Assembly (NCBI GenBank): GCA_029721435.1
Contig: CM056583.1
Span: 85,141,620-85,205,619 of the forward strand
Direction: 5' to 3'
Source: Gymnothorax reevesii
Taxonomy: Eukaryota > Chordata > Actinopteri > Anguilliformes > Muraenidae
DNA: 64,000 nucleotides
Both the position numbers and the translations under genes were made by a program. Below, one piece after another: positions 1 through 12,484 of this stretch (its first letter is position 1; each line of letters starts with the position of its first letter). The notes beneath the pieces are model-generated. The model saw only the letters and a list, made by a program, of their open reading frames with translations. It ran no database searches and had not been told where the DNA came from.

Positions 1-1076
1 GGAACGCACCCAAACCCAAGGAGAGAAAATCTCAAACAGGGACTGATATAAATGCGACCAGGCAGAGTCACAAAAACTAAATAGCCTACTGTCGCTAATG
101 ATCCTCCCATGGAAAAGACCAAGAAGGGAGGAAGGGACGAACTCAGACGAACGAAAAGAAAAGGACTGACTGCCAGAACCCAGCTAGGGCAGCCAGAGGA
201 ATAACTTTCCAAGAAGTAATAAGTCATAGATTCAAGACCTAAATAACTACTAATGAAAGATCTTAACTTCAGGCATGCATAATTGACACTGAAGTGCTGG
301 CCGGCAAAACTGAAGGGATTAAATAAGCTCAATGCAGCTGGCACCAATAAGCAAAACCACGCCCCCAGATCAGCCCTCCAATGGCCAATTAGCCACCATA
401 GAAAAGAAAATGACAGACCAAACAAACCTAAACCCGTGACAGGAAGGCCCTCTCAAACATCACCCTTTCCCGCATATTTGCTCTTAAACTTTTTGAAATC
501 GAGCTTGCCTGAGTAACAATCAAACAATTTATTAAATGAACTACGACCACCAATGCGTGACACGTAATGATAAGGAAATGCTAATGACAAAGCGATTGCC
601 TATTAGCCATGTTCATAAAATTGATGCGACTCCGCAAAGATGACAATCTGCAAAAAATAAGAAACATTTGCGGACTTTGCAGCAATTATTTTCGCCATCA
701 CACAGCTGTGCATCATACCTAACAACGCACTTTCGTGTAAGGCTCTTGCCCTGCAGTCCCGCTCCTGTGGCTTGCTCATACCTCCATTAAAAAAAAAAAA
801 ACTGCTTCCTTTTTTTCAGTCGTACATTCCATTCCTTCCCCACTTCTTCTGAAGTGGGGTTGTTAATGTTTACTCCTGGTATACAGCGACAGAATTGTTG
901 AACAATGCCCTTTGAGGAAATATTACAGAAAGCCTACAGTTCAAAGTGATAAAGTTCACCTTGTACATCATGAACATACGCTACACTACACTTGGAGATA
1001 TCTGAAAAAGGAGGGTTTGTTGGTTAGCCTTTCCCTAATGATGTCAAGCCTCAAAAAGTGGAAAATAAGAGCATTG
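1..1076. other. No recognised feature
   Basis: No convincing gene or repeat boundary is visible. The open frames are short and lack known motifs. A short A-run lies near 789-801. Confidence 0.4.
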
Positions 1077-1084
1077 GTCTAGGC

Positions 1085-1391
1085 CAGAGGTGGGCAGCGA
1101 GGGCCGTATCTGTCTCTGGTTTTCACACCAACGTCTGGCCTTTAATTAGTTGATTGTCTCAATTAGCCAAACCATTTATGAAATCTGACGTTTCATGTGA
1201 ATTTCTTTGAATTATCATGAAACTACAAAGACTAGTCTTGTCTCCCTTCATAAAACATTTTCCTTTGATCGTATCATTGCGAAAATCTATATTTGTGCAT
1301 GCAATCAATTAACTCAATTAGTCAGGGTAATTGATAGGAATAAAAACCTGCATACACACCGGCCCTCCAGGACCGTGATTGCCCACCCCTG
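1085..1391. mobile_element. hAT-type MITE with 8-bp target duplication
   Basis: The termini form inverted repeats: CAGAGGTGGGCA at the left and TGCCCACCCCTG at the right. They are flanked by a perfect 8-bp direct repeat, GTCTAGGC, at 1,077-1,084 and 1,392-1,399. An 8-bp duplication with CAG...CTG ends is characteristic of hAT transposons. At 307 bp with no coding capacity it is a non-autonomous element that needs a transposase from elsewhere. Confidence 0.85.
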
Positions 1392-1399
1392 GTCTAGGC

Positions 1400-2178
1400 T
1401 CTGCTACTGACCAGAATACTTAGCTGGTTTTGTGCAGTGAATTGTTCCCTGCAGTTGATTGGCTGGCTTAACGAGCCACAGACAGCCGGATTCTCTCGGC
1501 ATGCGAAAGGTCAGAGATGTGAAGTCATTATCTGTGGCAGGCATCCAGACTGAGTGTGATGTACAGCCAGAGTGGTGATAAAGATAAAGGAATCATTTCT
1601 GCCGGTTATAATCTGTCGAGAGGAACGGATCACCTATCGAGAGACGTCAAGTTTTACATTTGAAAGGCTAATCTTAAGAGACTGGGTGAGGGGGGATTCT
1701 AAATAAGATGGTATCTCACAGAAAACTTACAGTAGTTAAATATGCAGTGTTTTAGGAATGACTATTTCAATTGGGCAATGTGCCTGTATTAGTGGGAAAG
1801 ATGTGCATTGCAAATCTTTGTACCTATTAAGGAAAACTACATTTATCAGTGGCGTCAAAACCAAAAGTCTTATCCATTTCTCGATAGTCAGGACAGGCAC
1901 TCATTAAAGGAATCAACTAAACAGTCCACGTACTTAAGGTAGGTCAATGTAGATTTACTGCATACTGTCTATACAGTACAATTCATATCAGCCAGAAATA
2001 TGGATGTTTTCGAAGGAAACTGCTTGCGCTTTTTTGATTAGAGGTACATCAAAGCCATTGATAATGTTACCATCAGTGATTATTTTCAATGTTTCTCTTT
2101 CGTTTTGTCTTTTCCAGATCCATGACTCCATCCTGTTCACATTTTATTGACTGCAGCACAACCTAAAAATGTTTCTTC
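1400..2178. other. No recognised feature
   Basis: Moderately AT-rich sequence with no supported gene or repeat. Confidence 0.35.
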
Positions 2179-3175
2179 TCATTCCTCCAAAAACCTGTCA
2201 CTGCTTGTAACAGCTATACTCGTGAAAATGGCCTCCAAAAGCCTGGTACCAGTTCGGTGAAACCTGTCATCTTTCCTCCTCCTCCTCTTCGTTCCTGTTC
2301 TAACTCTTTCCCCTTCGGGGTGAGCTGTCAAAACTTCGTAAATTCTTTTTCTCGTGTTTCTGTCCCAAATTTGTGTGGGTGCCGGTGCGAAGAGTTTTGA
2401 TCCAAACATTTCTCACCCGGACCTTTTGTACTTTCGTGTCGTTTATTCGTTACCCATTTGGAGTGTAAAGGCCTTCAAACTGGACTGAAAGGTTATCGCA
2501 GCGTATGTGAAAGCCATAACGGACAACACTTTTGAGGATCATCCGGAAAAACTAAATTAAAATTTGCTTGTTTACGCCTTACGCTCTGAGCCTTCTTCGA
2601 AAAGACATCCTCTGTGGTGACTTGGGACACAGATAATCAACACGAACCCGCCATGAGAGGGACCTGTCAATACACACAGCAAGATATTTGTAGGAGCTGA
2701 CCTGTTTGATGGGTATATCATCAATAAAAACAGGGCTGCAGTCACCCATAGATTTTGGGTCAAAAATGATCTCTTCGGTCATCCTCACAATCAGGTGTTG
2801 AGCCTCACCCCAATCAGTGAATTGATTTCGGAGTGAAAACCGATGTGTCCCGATCCCCGTAAAGCAGGCCAAGGATAGCCGCGTCATCAGAAAACTCCAC
2901 ACTGTAGTTAGAGGGGGTTTTGCACACACATCCATATAGTGTGTAGAGGGCTGGGGTGCTCACACGTCCTTGGGGGGCTTCTGTGCTAATGGCTCTTGTT
3001 TCAGACGTTGCTTTGTTTACTTTTACTTGCTGTACTCTGTTAGTTAAAAAAGAGAAATACCATTTAATGATAAAAGGATTGACATTCATCTGCTGTAATT
3101 TGTCAAGTAATAAATAAAGGCTGTAGGCTATTAAAAGCTGAACTAAAGTCAATAAAAAGTAACCGTGCACACTGT
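2179..3175 (-). pseudogene. Non-LTR retrotransposon (LINE) reverse transcriptase remnant
   Basis: On the minus strand, overlapping frames spell a LINE reverse transcriptase from the palm to the C-terminal region. A segment resembling LDKLQQMNVNPFIIKWYFSF leads into TEAPQGRVSTPALYTLY (the conserved GAPQGxVLSP box, altered) and then FSDDAAI in place of the FADD catalytic box. After it come a thumb-like piece with SSYKYLAVCIDRSLSW (normally YLGV) and a C-terminal piece at 2,409-2,179 with TQIWDRNTRKRIYEVLT. At least two frameshifts separate the pieces. The arrangement fits the L2/CR1/Rex1-Babar group. The 5' end is missing, so this is a dead, truncated insertion. Confidence 0.75.
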
Positions 3176-3179
3176 ATCA

Positions 3180-3320
3180 GAGTTGGGTCAAGCACTTCCA
3201 AAAGTACTTGAGTACAGATACGAAAGTACTGGGTCCAAGTACAAGTACTTTTGGCATTTTTCAAAATGTACTTAAGTCCAAGTACATGTATTTTCTCAAG
3301 TATTCAAGTACAAGTACTTT
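3180..3320. repeat. AAGTACTT-rich dispersed repeat
   Basis: The words AAGTACTTGAGTAC, AAGTACAAGTACTTTT and their variants recur, giving local palindromy (AGTACT is self-complementary). This looks like a decayed end of a non-autonomous DNA transposon. I cannot define its termini. Confidence 0.45.
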
Positions 3321-3648
3321 TCATGTTTTTACCAGAGTAGTTAAACTTCTCAGTTGAACAATCTAACTACTCAGTTGAACATTTTAACTTCTCAGTCACC
3401 CACTGTAATTAATTCTCTAACTCATGAACCACCTCAATAACTAATGATCAAGGCAAGCTATTTAAAGATACTGCTGATCAATCAATTATACATCAATTAA
3501 CAGACATGATGAAATTCAAACTACCCCTCAAACAATTGCTAATTATGATGGATGAATCAAAATAACATAATAGTTGATTGATAAACAATATCATTTCACT
3601 CATGTTTTAAAATGTTTATTGGATATAGAAACATTTGATATAGATTTT
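3321..3648. other. AT-rich spacer
   Basis: AT-rich, with repeats of ACTTCTCAGTTGAAC near 3,344-3,392. No gene seen. Confidence 0.35.
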
Positions 3649-3649
3649 A

Positions 3650-4052
3650 CAACCCCAATTCCAAAATAGTTGGGACAAAATGTAAATTGTGAATAAAATC
3701 AAAATGCAATGACTGTCAAATCACACCAGCCAGTATTTTATTCACAAGAGAACAGAAATAACAATAGCAAATGTTGAAAGTGAGAAATTTCACAATTTTA
3801 TCCACAAAAAGAGCTTGTGTCAAATTTGATTGCTGCTACAGGTCTCAAAACAGTCAGGACAGGGATCTGTTTACCAGGGTGTGGCAGCCCCTCTTCTTTT
3901 TAACACAGAGTTGAGGCGTCTGGACATTGAGAAGACAAGTTTCTTGAATTTAGCCGTTGGAATTTGATCCTACACCTGTTTAGTAAAGACCTCCAGTTGC
4001 TGGAGGGTTTTTGGGTCTCTTTTGACAGACTTTTTGTTTAATTATGCGCCAA
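3650..4052 (-). mobile_element. Tc1/mariner element fragment (3' end)
   Basis: It begins after a TA with CAACCCCAATTCCAAAATAG, the terminus also found at 33,382-35,041. It runs inward into the reverse complement of the transposase C-terminal region; the sequence around 4,000-4,052 is the complement of that at 34,665-34,720. Only the 3' end of the element is present, and it stops abruptly near 4,052. Confidence 0.75.
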
Positions 4053-4600
4053 ATGAACTCTGTTGTGATTCTGCCTTGTTAATAATGTTTATGTTCATGT
4101 TCTGTGTTCATGATTTTGTCCTTTATTTATTCTTTTTGGTTATTGTAATACTCAGGTTTTATTTCATTGCATTTCTCAGTTCCATTGCACTTGTCTCCCC
4201 TGTCTTGTGATCTAGTTGGTTCAGTCCCTCTTCCCTGTTTGCGTGCTCACTTACTTCGGGTGATTTAAATGAATTTCGGTGTTTAATATATTCCTTCGAT
4301 TCTCGTTTACTTCCTTTGTCTTACTTTTCTGATTACTTACAAAACTAACATTTGTATTATGTATCATAGTCTACTAACACAACTAATCTTTGTATATAGA
4401 TTACTAATTTACTAACGAGCACTCTAGTTAAATCTGTAAAGTTGCACCACTACTAATTTATAGTAATTCCCTCTCAGCAATCGCCCTGTTCTAGTCTCCG
4501 CCTCTTGCTCAGCTGTACCTGTCTTCCCCTGAGTTTCTGCGAGAATCTCTCGCACGTGCTTAATTACTTTCCTGCGCTCATTACCTGTGCACTTAGAACT
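4053..4600. other. AT-rich spacer
   Basis: T-rich on the plus strand. A hydrophobic 62-codon open frame at 4,022-4,210 reflects that composition and carries no family motif. Confidence 0.35.
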
Positions 4601-6222
4601 CCTTGACCGGAGTTCAATTCGAGCATTCTCCTGGCTGATGCGAATCACAATATTATGGATAATTTTCACCGTCCAAGGACAGGGCATAGAAACGGTTACA
4701 ATCAATCTGACTCCATTAAAACAGTTAGCATACCAAATGTGGTTGTATCCTCGTAAATAATCTGACTCCAAATTAGAATTAGAATTGATAGTTTTGGGAC
4801 AGCATGCGTGAATCTCAGGGCATTTATGCGCCCAGACTCTGTCTGTGAAAACCCTTGTCACTCAGCAAAACACCCCCTAGGGTTAAATAGGCGTCACTGC
4901 CTGGCTTAATTCGACGATAAGTCCATTGGTTAAACGAGACTACCTTGATAGCAGCATCAAGGCGGACAAATAGCACTGAGCGTGAACGTATCAAGAACCC
5001 GGATTTATATATACCCAAGGGCTCCTTAAAAAGATCAACCGGATACCGACATATAAATAAAATATACGCCCAAGGGTATGTTTAATAGCTAAATCTTAAG
5101 AGCCGGTATTACGTAAACCTTTAAGGGGTAGAACTTCAAATCTAACTTAGAAGTGTCGCTACCTACCCATGTCTTGGTAGGAGTCTCCCCTTAAGTCCCG
5201 GTCGTAACAAGGCTGGAATATAGGAGTGTTACAAATCAAGGAAAATCACGCAAGCTGGAAAAGGAATAACAATAATTTAATTACCAGGTAGGCACAACTT
5301 GAATCAAACAAATCAACGCTAAGCCAATTACCAGTTACCCATTATTTTGAGAGAATATATATATTCATACCTGGAAAAGATGAATGGCCACGCGGAACTA
5401 AAGTCGTCCCACGTGGCCAGGGAGAACTCAGATGCCACCCCTCTCCGCCCACCGAGATCCGCTGCTTATGCACAGACCTAGACGGGCAGGGCGAGGTGGA
5501 ATGCAAGCTTCCCGCTTACCTTTCGAGCGTCAGATCAGGTAAAGATGGAAGAGTAAAGAAGAGAGAGCGAAGAAGAGAGAGATTCCGGTTGGGATCTTCT
5601 ACCTTTAAAGGCTCCAAACCAAGGGGTGGCCGAATCAGAGTTTTACTGGCTTAGGTGATAAGATTAATTTGCATAGAGAGGAGACTAGGTAGTCGTCCGA
5701 ATGAATCTTACAAACAAGATGAACCATAATTCCAAGGGAAATGAAACATGTTCCATTCAACTCCTTGGACTCCCCCGAGAATTAAGAGACCAAACATGAT
5801 AGGAATGTGTGGTAAAATGATGCAGTTGTCATAGAAAGGCCTTAAAATGGAGTATTACAGTCCAATTGTGTTATAAGTATATAAGTGGTTCCTTTATAGG
5901 ATATTGAACATAAACATATTATGAATTTGACCAAGATTTAGATTGTTTTAAGCAGATTAATATAACTGGGCTTAAATTGCAATGGGACCAGTGATGGAAG
6001 TTTCAGAGGAAGTTGGGCCTGCTAGAACAAATGGCTCCAACCCCCTGCGGGGTAGAACAAAGAGGATTCTACCCCCGCAGCCAGGCGGCCCAGGATCCAG
6101 GTTGTAAAAGCTTACTGCTAGATCAACCAAACATTCAGATTTTACACGTGTAATGAGCACGTTTTCCAACAATATGATTTTTGACATATGTTGTGAGCCA
6201 AATCAAATATTCAGGTTCTACA
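4600..6222 (+). repeat. LTR-like dispersed repeat, copy 1 (near full length)
   Basis: A ~1.6-kb non-coding repeat shared with 36,460-37,321, with the split copy at 48,770-49,029 plus 55,179-55,292, and with the nested copies at 57,730-60,480. Shared landmarks in order are CTCCAAATTAGAATTAGAATT (4,768), a poly-purine-containing middle, GAAATGAAACATGTTCCATT (5,741) and a common right end GGTTCTACA (6,222). At 37,321 the same end word is followed by unrelated sequence, so it is a true boundary. The ACA end and a TATA-like TTTATATATA at 5,004 suggest a solo LTR. No adjacent polyprotein was found, so the class is inferred. Confidence 0.6.
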
Positions 6223-6984
6223 CTGCAACCATGTGCACATCGTGATATGAGATTGTTTGGGAAAGAACAGGGGGTCATATGCAGGCTAATTTATTTCTCC
6301 AGACTCCTGCTACCCTGTCAGTCGGTTTAGGAGATCCTGTCATAAGCAGGGCTCTCAAGTTTTGAACGCAGGCAAGAGTGAGATTTTCTCTGGGGGTGAG
6401 GGTGTGCATGAACGTTGTTGTAGCAGGATCACGTAAATAATTCCAGGATAACTGTATTATTTTTTCACTGGTTGTTGCCCTAAATGTTACCCAGACATGA
6501 TAGTGGTATTATCTGATTGGCTGTTGTGTCGCCCCTTTCCTTTTTTTGATTGGCTGGCAGGTGGCAAGCTGCCACCGAGAACTCCAGGGGAGACTCCTTT
6601 GATTCCTGCCGGTTTCCACAGTTATAGCTGTGCTGCTGCGCATATAGACCTACTGTTGGAAATTGTTAATCTATTTAATCATTCTTTTGCTTGAGAAATA
6701 CTATGTGTGGCGTAAGTGCGTGATATCCGACTGAAATGAGTGACAACCGCGCTCATTGTGTGAGACTTGATGGACCTGCATTAGCATAACCGCGAATACG
6801 ATGTCTCTGAATGATTTCATTTTTTTTATGTAGTTGTGTAAATAAATGATTGTTGAATTTTTCAGTTTTTGTTTTCCTGAATTCACATCAGAACCAAAAC
6901 CTTTGCAAGTTTACCTTTAGCTACAGTAGTCCCAGGCATAATTTCAAGAGATTTTACATGCAAGATTAGTATTCTAGGTAAGTA
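6223..6984. other. No recognised feature
   Basis: Short open frames only, with no family motif. Confidence 0.35.
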
Positions 6985-8533
6985 TATGTTGTTGCAATTA
7001 TTCAACCCCCATTGCATTAGGTTTACTGGCAAAATTTACAAACTTTCAGCTATTTGCAATGAACAAATCAAACAAGAACAATTTAAATGGCTCAACACAA
7101 CAAATATTACAAGTGGCTTCTCCAAATTCAACACAAAATGCCACTTTTAATGACCACTACAGGCTCAAAATTATTCGACCCCTTCATGACAAGCATCTTT
7201 AATAATTAGTAGAGCACCCTTTTCCCGCTATGACCTGCTAGAAATGTGATGCATAGGCAGACAAGAGCTTCTGGCAGCATTACCATGAAATCTTAGCCCA
7301 GTTCTCATGGACAATAGCCTCCAGTTCACTAATATTCTGGCGTTTGCATCCGGCAACTGTGTTCATCAAATCCGACCAGAGATGTTTTATGGGGTTCAAG
7401 TGAGACGACTGTGATGGGCACTCTAGAATCTTCCCAGACTTCTGAAACCAAGCCTTGGTGGATGTTGAGATATGCTGAGGATCATTCTCCTTTTGGAAGG
7501 TCCAATGATACCCAAGTGTCAGCTTCCCTACAGACGGCAATCCATCTTGCCCTCCACACTTCGCAGGTTTCCAGTGCCAGAGGAAGCAAGGCAGCCGCAG
7601 AGCATCAAAAAGCCCCCACAATTCTTCACTGTAGGCAGGGTGTACTTTTCAGCATATGCTTCTTTATTCCCCCTGCAGACATACCACTGATTCATGAGCC
7701 CGAAATATTCCAGTTTTGTTTCATCACTCCACAGAACAATATCCCCAAACCTCTGAGTCTTATTCATATGTTTTTGAGCGTATTGGAGCTTGTGCTTTTG
7801 GATCAGATGTGGTGTTGGTCTTGGAGACCTTCAACGTTTCGTATGCACCCTACTGTGCAAACTGAAACATCAGTGCCTCCTGCCTCCAAGTCTTGCTGCG
7901 GGTCTTCTGCTGTCACTCGAGGGTTTTTGACCACCCGTCTTCTCAAGAATCTGGTGACAGCCACTGATAGCTTCCTCTTTCTGCCACATCCCGGTACTGT
8001 AGCCTCTCTTCCTTTAACTCTGAACTTGCTAACTATACCAACTGTATCTCTACAAACATTCAGTGCCTGTGCTGCCTTTTTGTGCCCTTTTCCTTGTTTT
8101 TGCCAGGCAATGATCTCCTCTATTAGCTTTTTGGACAAATCTCTTCACAGCCATATGACTAACATGCAATCAAATGTCACTGTCAGCAAACCCCTAGCGA
8201 GTGCTAGTATTTGATGTGTTCTATCTCAAGCAAACCTGAGGCAACTAATTAAGTTCTTGATTAGCTGTATTAGGTGAGCTTGAGACAACACCTGATTTGC
8301 AAATATGCTCAATGATGGATTCTTTTTGGGGGGTTGAATAATTTTGAGACTGTAGTAGTTATTAAAAGGGGCATTTTGTGCTCAAACTGGTGAAACCATT
8401 TGTAATATTAGTTGTGTTGAGCTATTTAAAATGTTCTTGTTTAATCTATTTATCACAAACGGCTGAAAATTTTTACATTTTGCCAGCAAACCCAATTTGC
8501 AATGGGGGTTGAATAATTTTGAATGCAACTGTA
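6985..8533 (-). pseudogene. Tc1/mariner transposon with dead transposase
   Basis: The inverted termini share ATTATTCAACCCCCATTG (left, 6,997-7,014) and its complement (right, 8,504-8,521), with TA at both ends. The minus strand carries a Tc1-type transposase in broken frames. At 8,138-7,803 there is a paired-like helix-turn-helix start (MSKKLIEEIIAWQKQGKGHK) with VVKNPRVTAED. At 7,767-7,528 LWSDETK holds the first catalytic Asp. At 7,621-7,280 the remainder is present. The second motif reads FQKENDPQH (normally QxDNDPKH; Asp replaced by Glu) and the third SSHLNPIKHLW (normally SPDLNPIENLW; catalytic Glu replaced by Lys). Frameshifts plus these substitutions mean it is inactive. The 267-codon plus-strand frame at 7,411-8,214 is its antisense shadow. 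Confidence 0.9.
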
Positions 8534-9257
8534 TATCCTTAAATTGGGCCATCTAGACTGTCAAATAGGCCTCAAAAAACCATAAAGCCAGAGCTTCCAG
8601 GGGGCTTCACCCCCCCAGGCCCTCCACCAGGGATCTGCCACTGGACCCCATTGGGGGCCTCGGCTGCCACTAAACCCCCTGCCAGTTTTGGTGATGTTCG
8701 ATCCCACTACGCTGTCAAAGATTTCTGGTGAGAACCCTGTTGATCACCGCAAAGTTTGGTCAGGTAATCAACGGACCATTGCTCACCTACTGTGAACGTT
8801 TGAAGTCTATCAGTGCAACCATGTAGGTGCTAGATCGTGAACACATAAACACATTTTTAAAAAAAGAAAAACAAATAGACAAAGAAACAAACCACACAGA
8901 TTACTATTTTTTGTTTTTTTTTCTGTATTGAATCTTTAATTATTCCATACCTTTCAGCAATTTTGCTGGAATTAAATGATTTTGAATCATGCATTACACA
9001 CATCATGCCAATGAAAAAATTGCTTTATATACAGTTGGCCACAGAATTATTTGTGCATTGCCAAGTCCATGTTTCTGACTTCAAAACAGAAATGAAAACC
9101 CAATTTCTCAGTTGCAGCTCTGGGCTTACATTATGGAGAACACTTCTGCAGTGTGGGATAATTTTGGCAACCTATTAAAAAGCAAAATCAATTTGAGCCT
9201 TGAAATGCATTTTGGCATCAGCTGACAAAGCAAACAAGGGGTCAGCATGAACTTCAT
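8534..9257. other. No gene; short dispersed-repeat fragment
   Basis: At 8,580-8,720 there is a C-rich fragment (GGGGGCTTCACCCCCCCAGG) of the kind seen in dispersed fish repeats. The rest is AT-rich with nothing recognised. Confidence 0.35.
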
Positions 9258-9360
9258 TTAAAATCCATCCATCCATTTATCATCCACCCTTCTAATTCTA
9301 AGTCAGGGTTGCTGAGGGGTGTGGCCACATCCCAGCATGCTCTGGGCAAGAGGTGGACAA
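9258..9360 (+). repeat. Short LINE/SINE-type fragment
   Basis: ATCCATCCATCCATTTATC is followed by a stretch ending CCCAGCATGCTCTGGGCAAG. This resembles the very common fish repeat with (ATCC)n and a 'CCCAGC..GGGCGAGAGG' word. Family assignment is from memory. Confidence 0.5.
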
Positions 9361-11543
9361 ATGAAGGTGACTGACTTTCTGAAAAGCAATTTGTGATTTA
9401 AAATCAAACGAATGATGTAAATGGAGCAGGAGTCTGGTAACTACCAGCAGTCATAATACATATAGGATCGTCCATTTGAGGGAAAATGAGTAATAAAAGC
9501 AGGATACTCTGCTGAGACCATGACAATAGTAGAGAGAGGATGCTTGTTGTGAGACACATATCAAGCAAATGTACATTACTCTGTTGCCTGTTCTGTCTGC
9601 ATACACTTTATATTAATATTTGCATCTGATTCGGCGGTAATTTTGACATGAAAATCATCATTCTGTCATTCCTTCCTACGGAAATGCAATCTGTCACGAT
9701 ATAACTGCAGGGCAGCCTCCGGCTTTTAAATGTTTACTGCTCTCACTATTTGATGCAACTGGTGGAGTCAATGTGTTTCACACCTTTTTCAAATTGTTGT
9801 CTGTAAATTTGCATGCAGTCTCCATTATTTAAATAATATGGTTGTCATTACATGGCCCCTCCCCTAGGGGGCCAGGTTAAGCAATGATCATGTCTGTGTG
9901 TGTGTGTGTGTTTCTGTCAGTCTGTCTGTCAGCCCATGGCTGGGGCCAGGTCTGCTATCTCTGATCGCCTTGTTTATTGATAGGCATTAACAGTATGAAA
10001 GAATAAACAGAATCTGATTACAAAGTTGTGTATCTCTCCACTGATAAACACTATCTTTGCTGTCAAACAGAGGACACGCTTATGGGAAGGTAAAGGACCC
10101 ACTTTGCCTCTCCATAATTACTATATATAAGAAATTATTGCAAAAATGTTACTTTTCAAGGACAATGTTTCTTGTTGGTTTAGCACAGCGAGCATTCTAA
10201 ACTGGTCTAACATAAAGCAGGATTACTCAGCTATACAAGTGCTTTGCGTAAAAATTGGATTAACCTTTTTACTTCAAGTCCGTGCTTTCATTCTGGTAGG
10301 ATTTCAGGTTTAACTCAGTACAGTTTTTCGGCTAATTCAGTGACCTAACTAAAAGAAATAGGAGCCCTTTAAAGCTTGCTTCCCTGAGGTTGCTCACAAA
10401 ATATAAAAACCTTTTTTTTTGCAAAAAAGATTTTAAAAAATACAGAATATGTTAAATGAAGGACAATAATTCACATGAACATTTTTTCCATTTAAGCATT
10501 GCTTGCAAAGCGATTGAAGACATAAATCTTCTGAGAATATATTTTATTCTTTTGTTTTTTAAACTGAAAGTTGGAAATGACAGGGTATCAAGTTCCAGCA
10601 CTCCTCATAAAAAGTAGGAAAGTAGGACTATGCTTCTTGAAAAAAATAGGAAGTAAAAACTTGGAATTGAATTTACATTAGATAGCTAGTACCAGACATG
10701 GAAGTTAAGCAGTGAACTGCTAAGGACGAGAAAAACAGCAAATATATTTTTGCCTCAAAAAACTCTACTTGGATGCCATTCGTAATGCAGTTGCACTTAA
10801 ACATGCATTCAGCTGGAGCAAAATTGAGTACAACCCATAGTAATTTCCAAAGTCCATGGAAATTTGCTCTGAACGTTGTACTCTGCATGGTCAGCAGCAA
10901 TGGTACTGGAGGAAAGCAAGCGAAAGTAGAGTAAAGCTAGCAAGCTAATCTCGCAATATTTTATAATAGGTCACCAAAGGAGTCAACAGAAAGAGATGGT
11001 ATAAAGCTGTTTATTCGGAATATAGCGCAATGTACTGTAAGGAGCTATGCTATGTTCAGAGCAAAGGGCTGTATAACTGAATAACCTATAACTGAAATTA
11101 CTGGCTAGCTTAAAACTGTTAGCTAGCCTGGCAGATAAGAAATAAATTCTGATGCAGTGGGGTCCCCCTCATTAGCTAGCTAGCTGAATTTCATTGTTTT
11201 TTCCTGTGGAATTGTTTGAATTGTTTGAAGTTTTCACTTGATTTTTTTTTTTTTGTTTGAAATAAATCATCCTCTTAAGAAAGCACAGAAACCTGATTAC
11301 TTGAGGTGAAAAAGAATTCTCTCTTTTAGTGACGTTATGATAAACTTAAACTTTTCCTCGAGCATAGGTGTGACAAAAAAAGAACGAAAATATGCAGAGC
11401 ACTTACCTTGGCCCCACAACGGTGGTGTAGCGACCCCCCCACCCCCACCCCAACATCACAAACACACACACTGTGACATCATTTTGAGTATATGAATTTA
11501 ATGAGTGCAAACAACGCGCAATGAGTGTAAACCATATACACAA
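9361..11543. other. Long non-coding stretch with a microsatellite
   Basis: No gene is supported. A (TG)n microsatellite lies at 9,893-9,912 and degenerate GTCTGT words follow. A TAGC-repeat (GCTAGCTAGC) occurs near 11,174. The 75-codon minus frame at 10,673-10,900 has no motif. Confidence 0.4.
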
Positions 11544-11554
11544 GGAATCTCACA

Positions 11555-12014
11555 ATAGCTACTTTTACATGGGTCAAAAAATCCTACAGATAATCGGGTT
11601 GACAGGTTAGTCAGATTAAAATGTCTCATGTAACTACCTTAGCCGGTCCGATTCACCCGGATCAGTTTAAATTTTCAATTGGATTGAAAGAGGTAGTCTA
11701 CGCCGATTGATAATCAGCTTGATGTAGCATATAAACGGCTAAACAGAGTGGATTCAGTTGATGGATTGGATTATTCATTCTGTGCGTGCGTTCCTACTAT
11801 GCAGGAGTCACATAATGATGTAATTACGTTCGTGTGGGACCTTTTGCGCATGTCAAAGAAACTGTAATCGGTTTCAGCTGTGGCCATGTATACGCGGATT
11901 GAACGTGAATCGCAGCGCTTTACTTAGTGTTCAGGTATACAGATCAAATCAGATTCATTTCATCTGTTTGATTTCAATCAGATTAAGGAAAACAATCCAT
12001 GTCGAGGCAGCTAT
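11555..12014. mobile_element. MITE with an 11-bp target-site duplication
   Basis: The direct repeat GGAATCTCACA is perfect at 11,544-11,554 and 12,015-12,025. Inside it the ends form an imperfect inverted repeat, ATAGCT.C....ACATGG against its complement. The element is 460 bp and non-coding. Duplications of 9-11 bp are typical of Mutator-like elements, but the superfamily cannot be assigned from the ends alone. Confidence 0.75.
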
Positions 12015-12159
12015 GGAATCTCACAGTGAAGGGCACTGTTTCTTGGCAGCAAGTAGAAGAAATTAATCAATAGAAAAGAAATAGCATCAAATTCACCCGC
12101 ATTTATCATAGAATACAATAATGACATTACCTGCCTGCATCTACGAATCAATAATCTTG

Positions 12160-12480
12160 CACAAGGGGCCTGATTTACGAAGACTTACTAATGTTTTTGC
12201 CCCTGCAAAACTAATAGCATTGCCCATGATGGGCTAGGGTGCTTGCCTTGCACCAATCAGTGGCAGGGTTTCTGGTTTTGCAGGGGCAAAAAGATTTTGC
12301 ATGTGCTAAAGGTCTTAGAGCGCTTTCACACTGGTAGTTCGGTTCTATTGATCCAGACCAAATGCAAAAATATATACAATGTTATTTTTTATTGTCGTTT
12401 TGGTCCCCTTTCACACCGTATTTTTTATTTTAGTGCAAATCGGTTGATGAGTTCGTAAAACAAGTCATGCGAGTACATTC
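12160..12480. repeat. Two adjacent MITE-like fragments
   Basis: At 12,168-12,310 the word TTTTTGCCCCTGCAAAAC recurs inverted as TTTTGCAGGGGCAAAAA, giving a hairpin-forming MITE. At 12,318-12,420 GCGCTTTCACACTGG and CCCTTTCACACCG mark a second element of the 'TTTCACACYGG' type, whose relatives occur near 16,004, 16,249 and 23,310. Confidence 0.5.
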
Positions 12481-12484
12481 CTAT

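Noticed and set aside
4022..4210. 62-codon hydrophobic frame resembling a membrane protein
   Set aside because: Caused by T-rich composition at the edge of a Tc1 fragment; no homologous structure or start context.
7411..8214. 267-codon plus-strand open frame
   Set aside because: Antisense of the Tc1 transposase read on the minus strand; no family motif in this frame.
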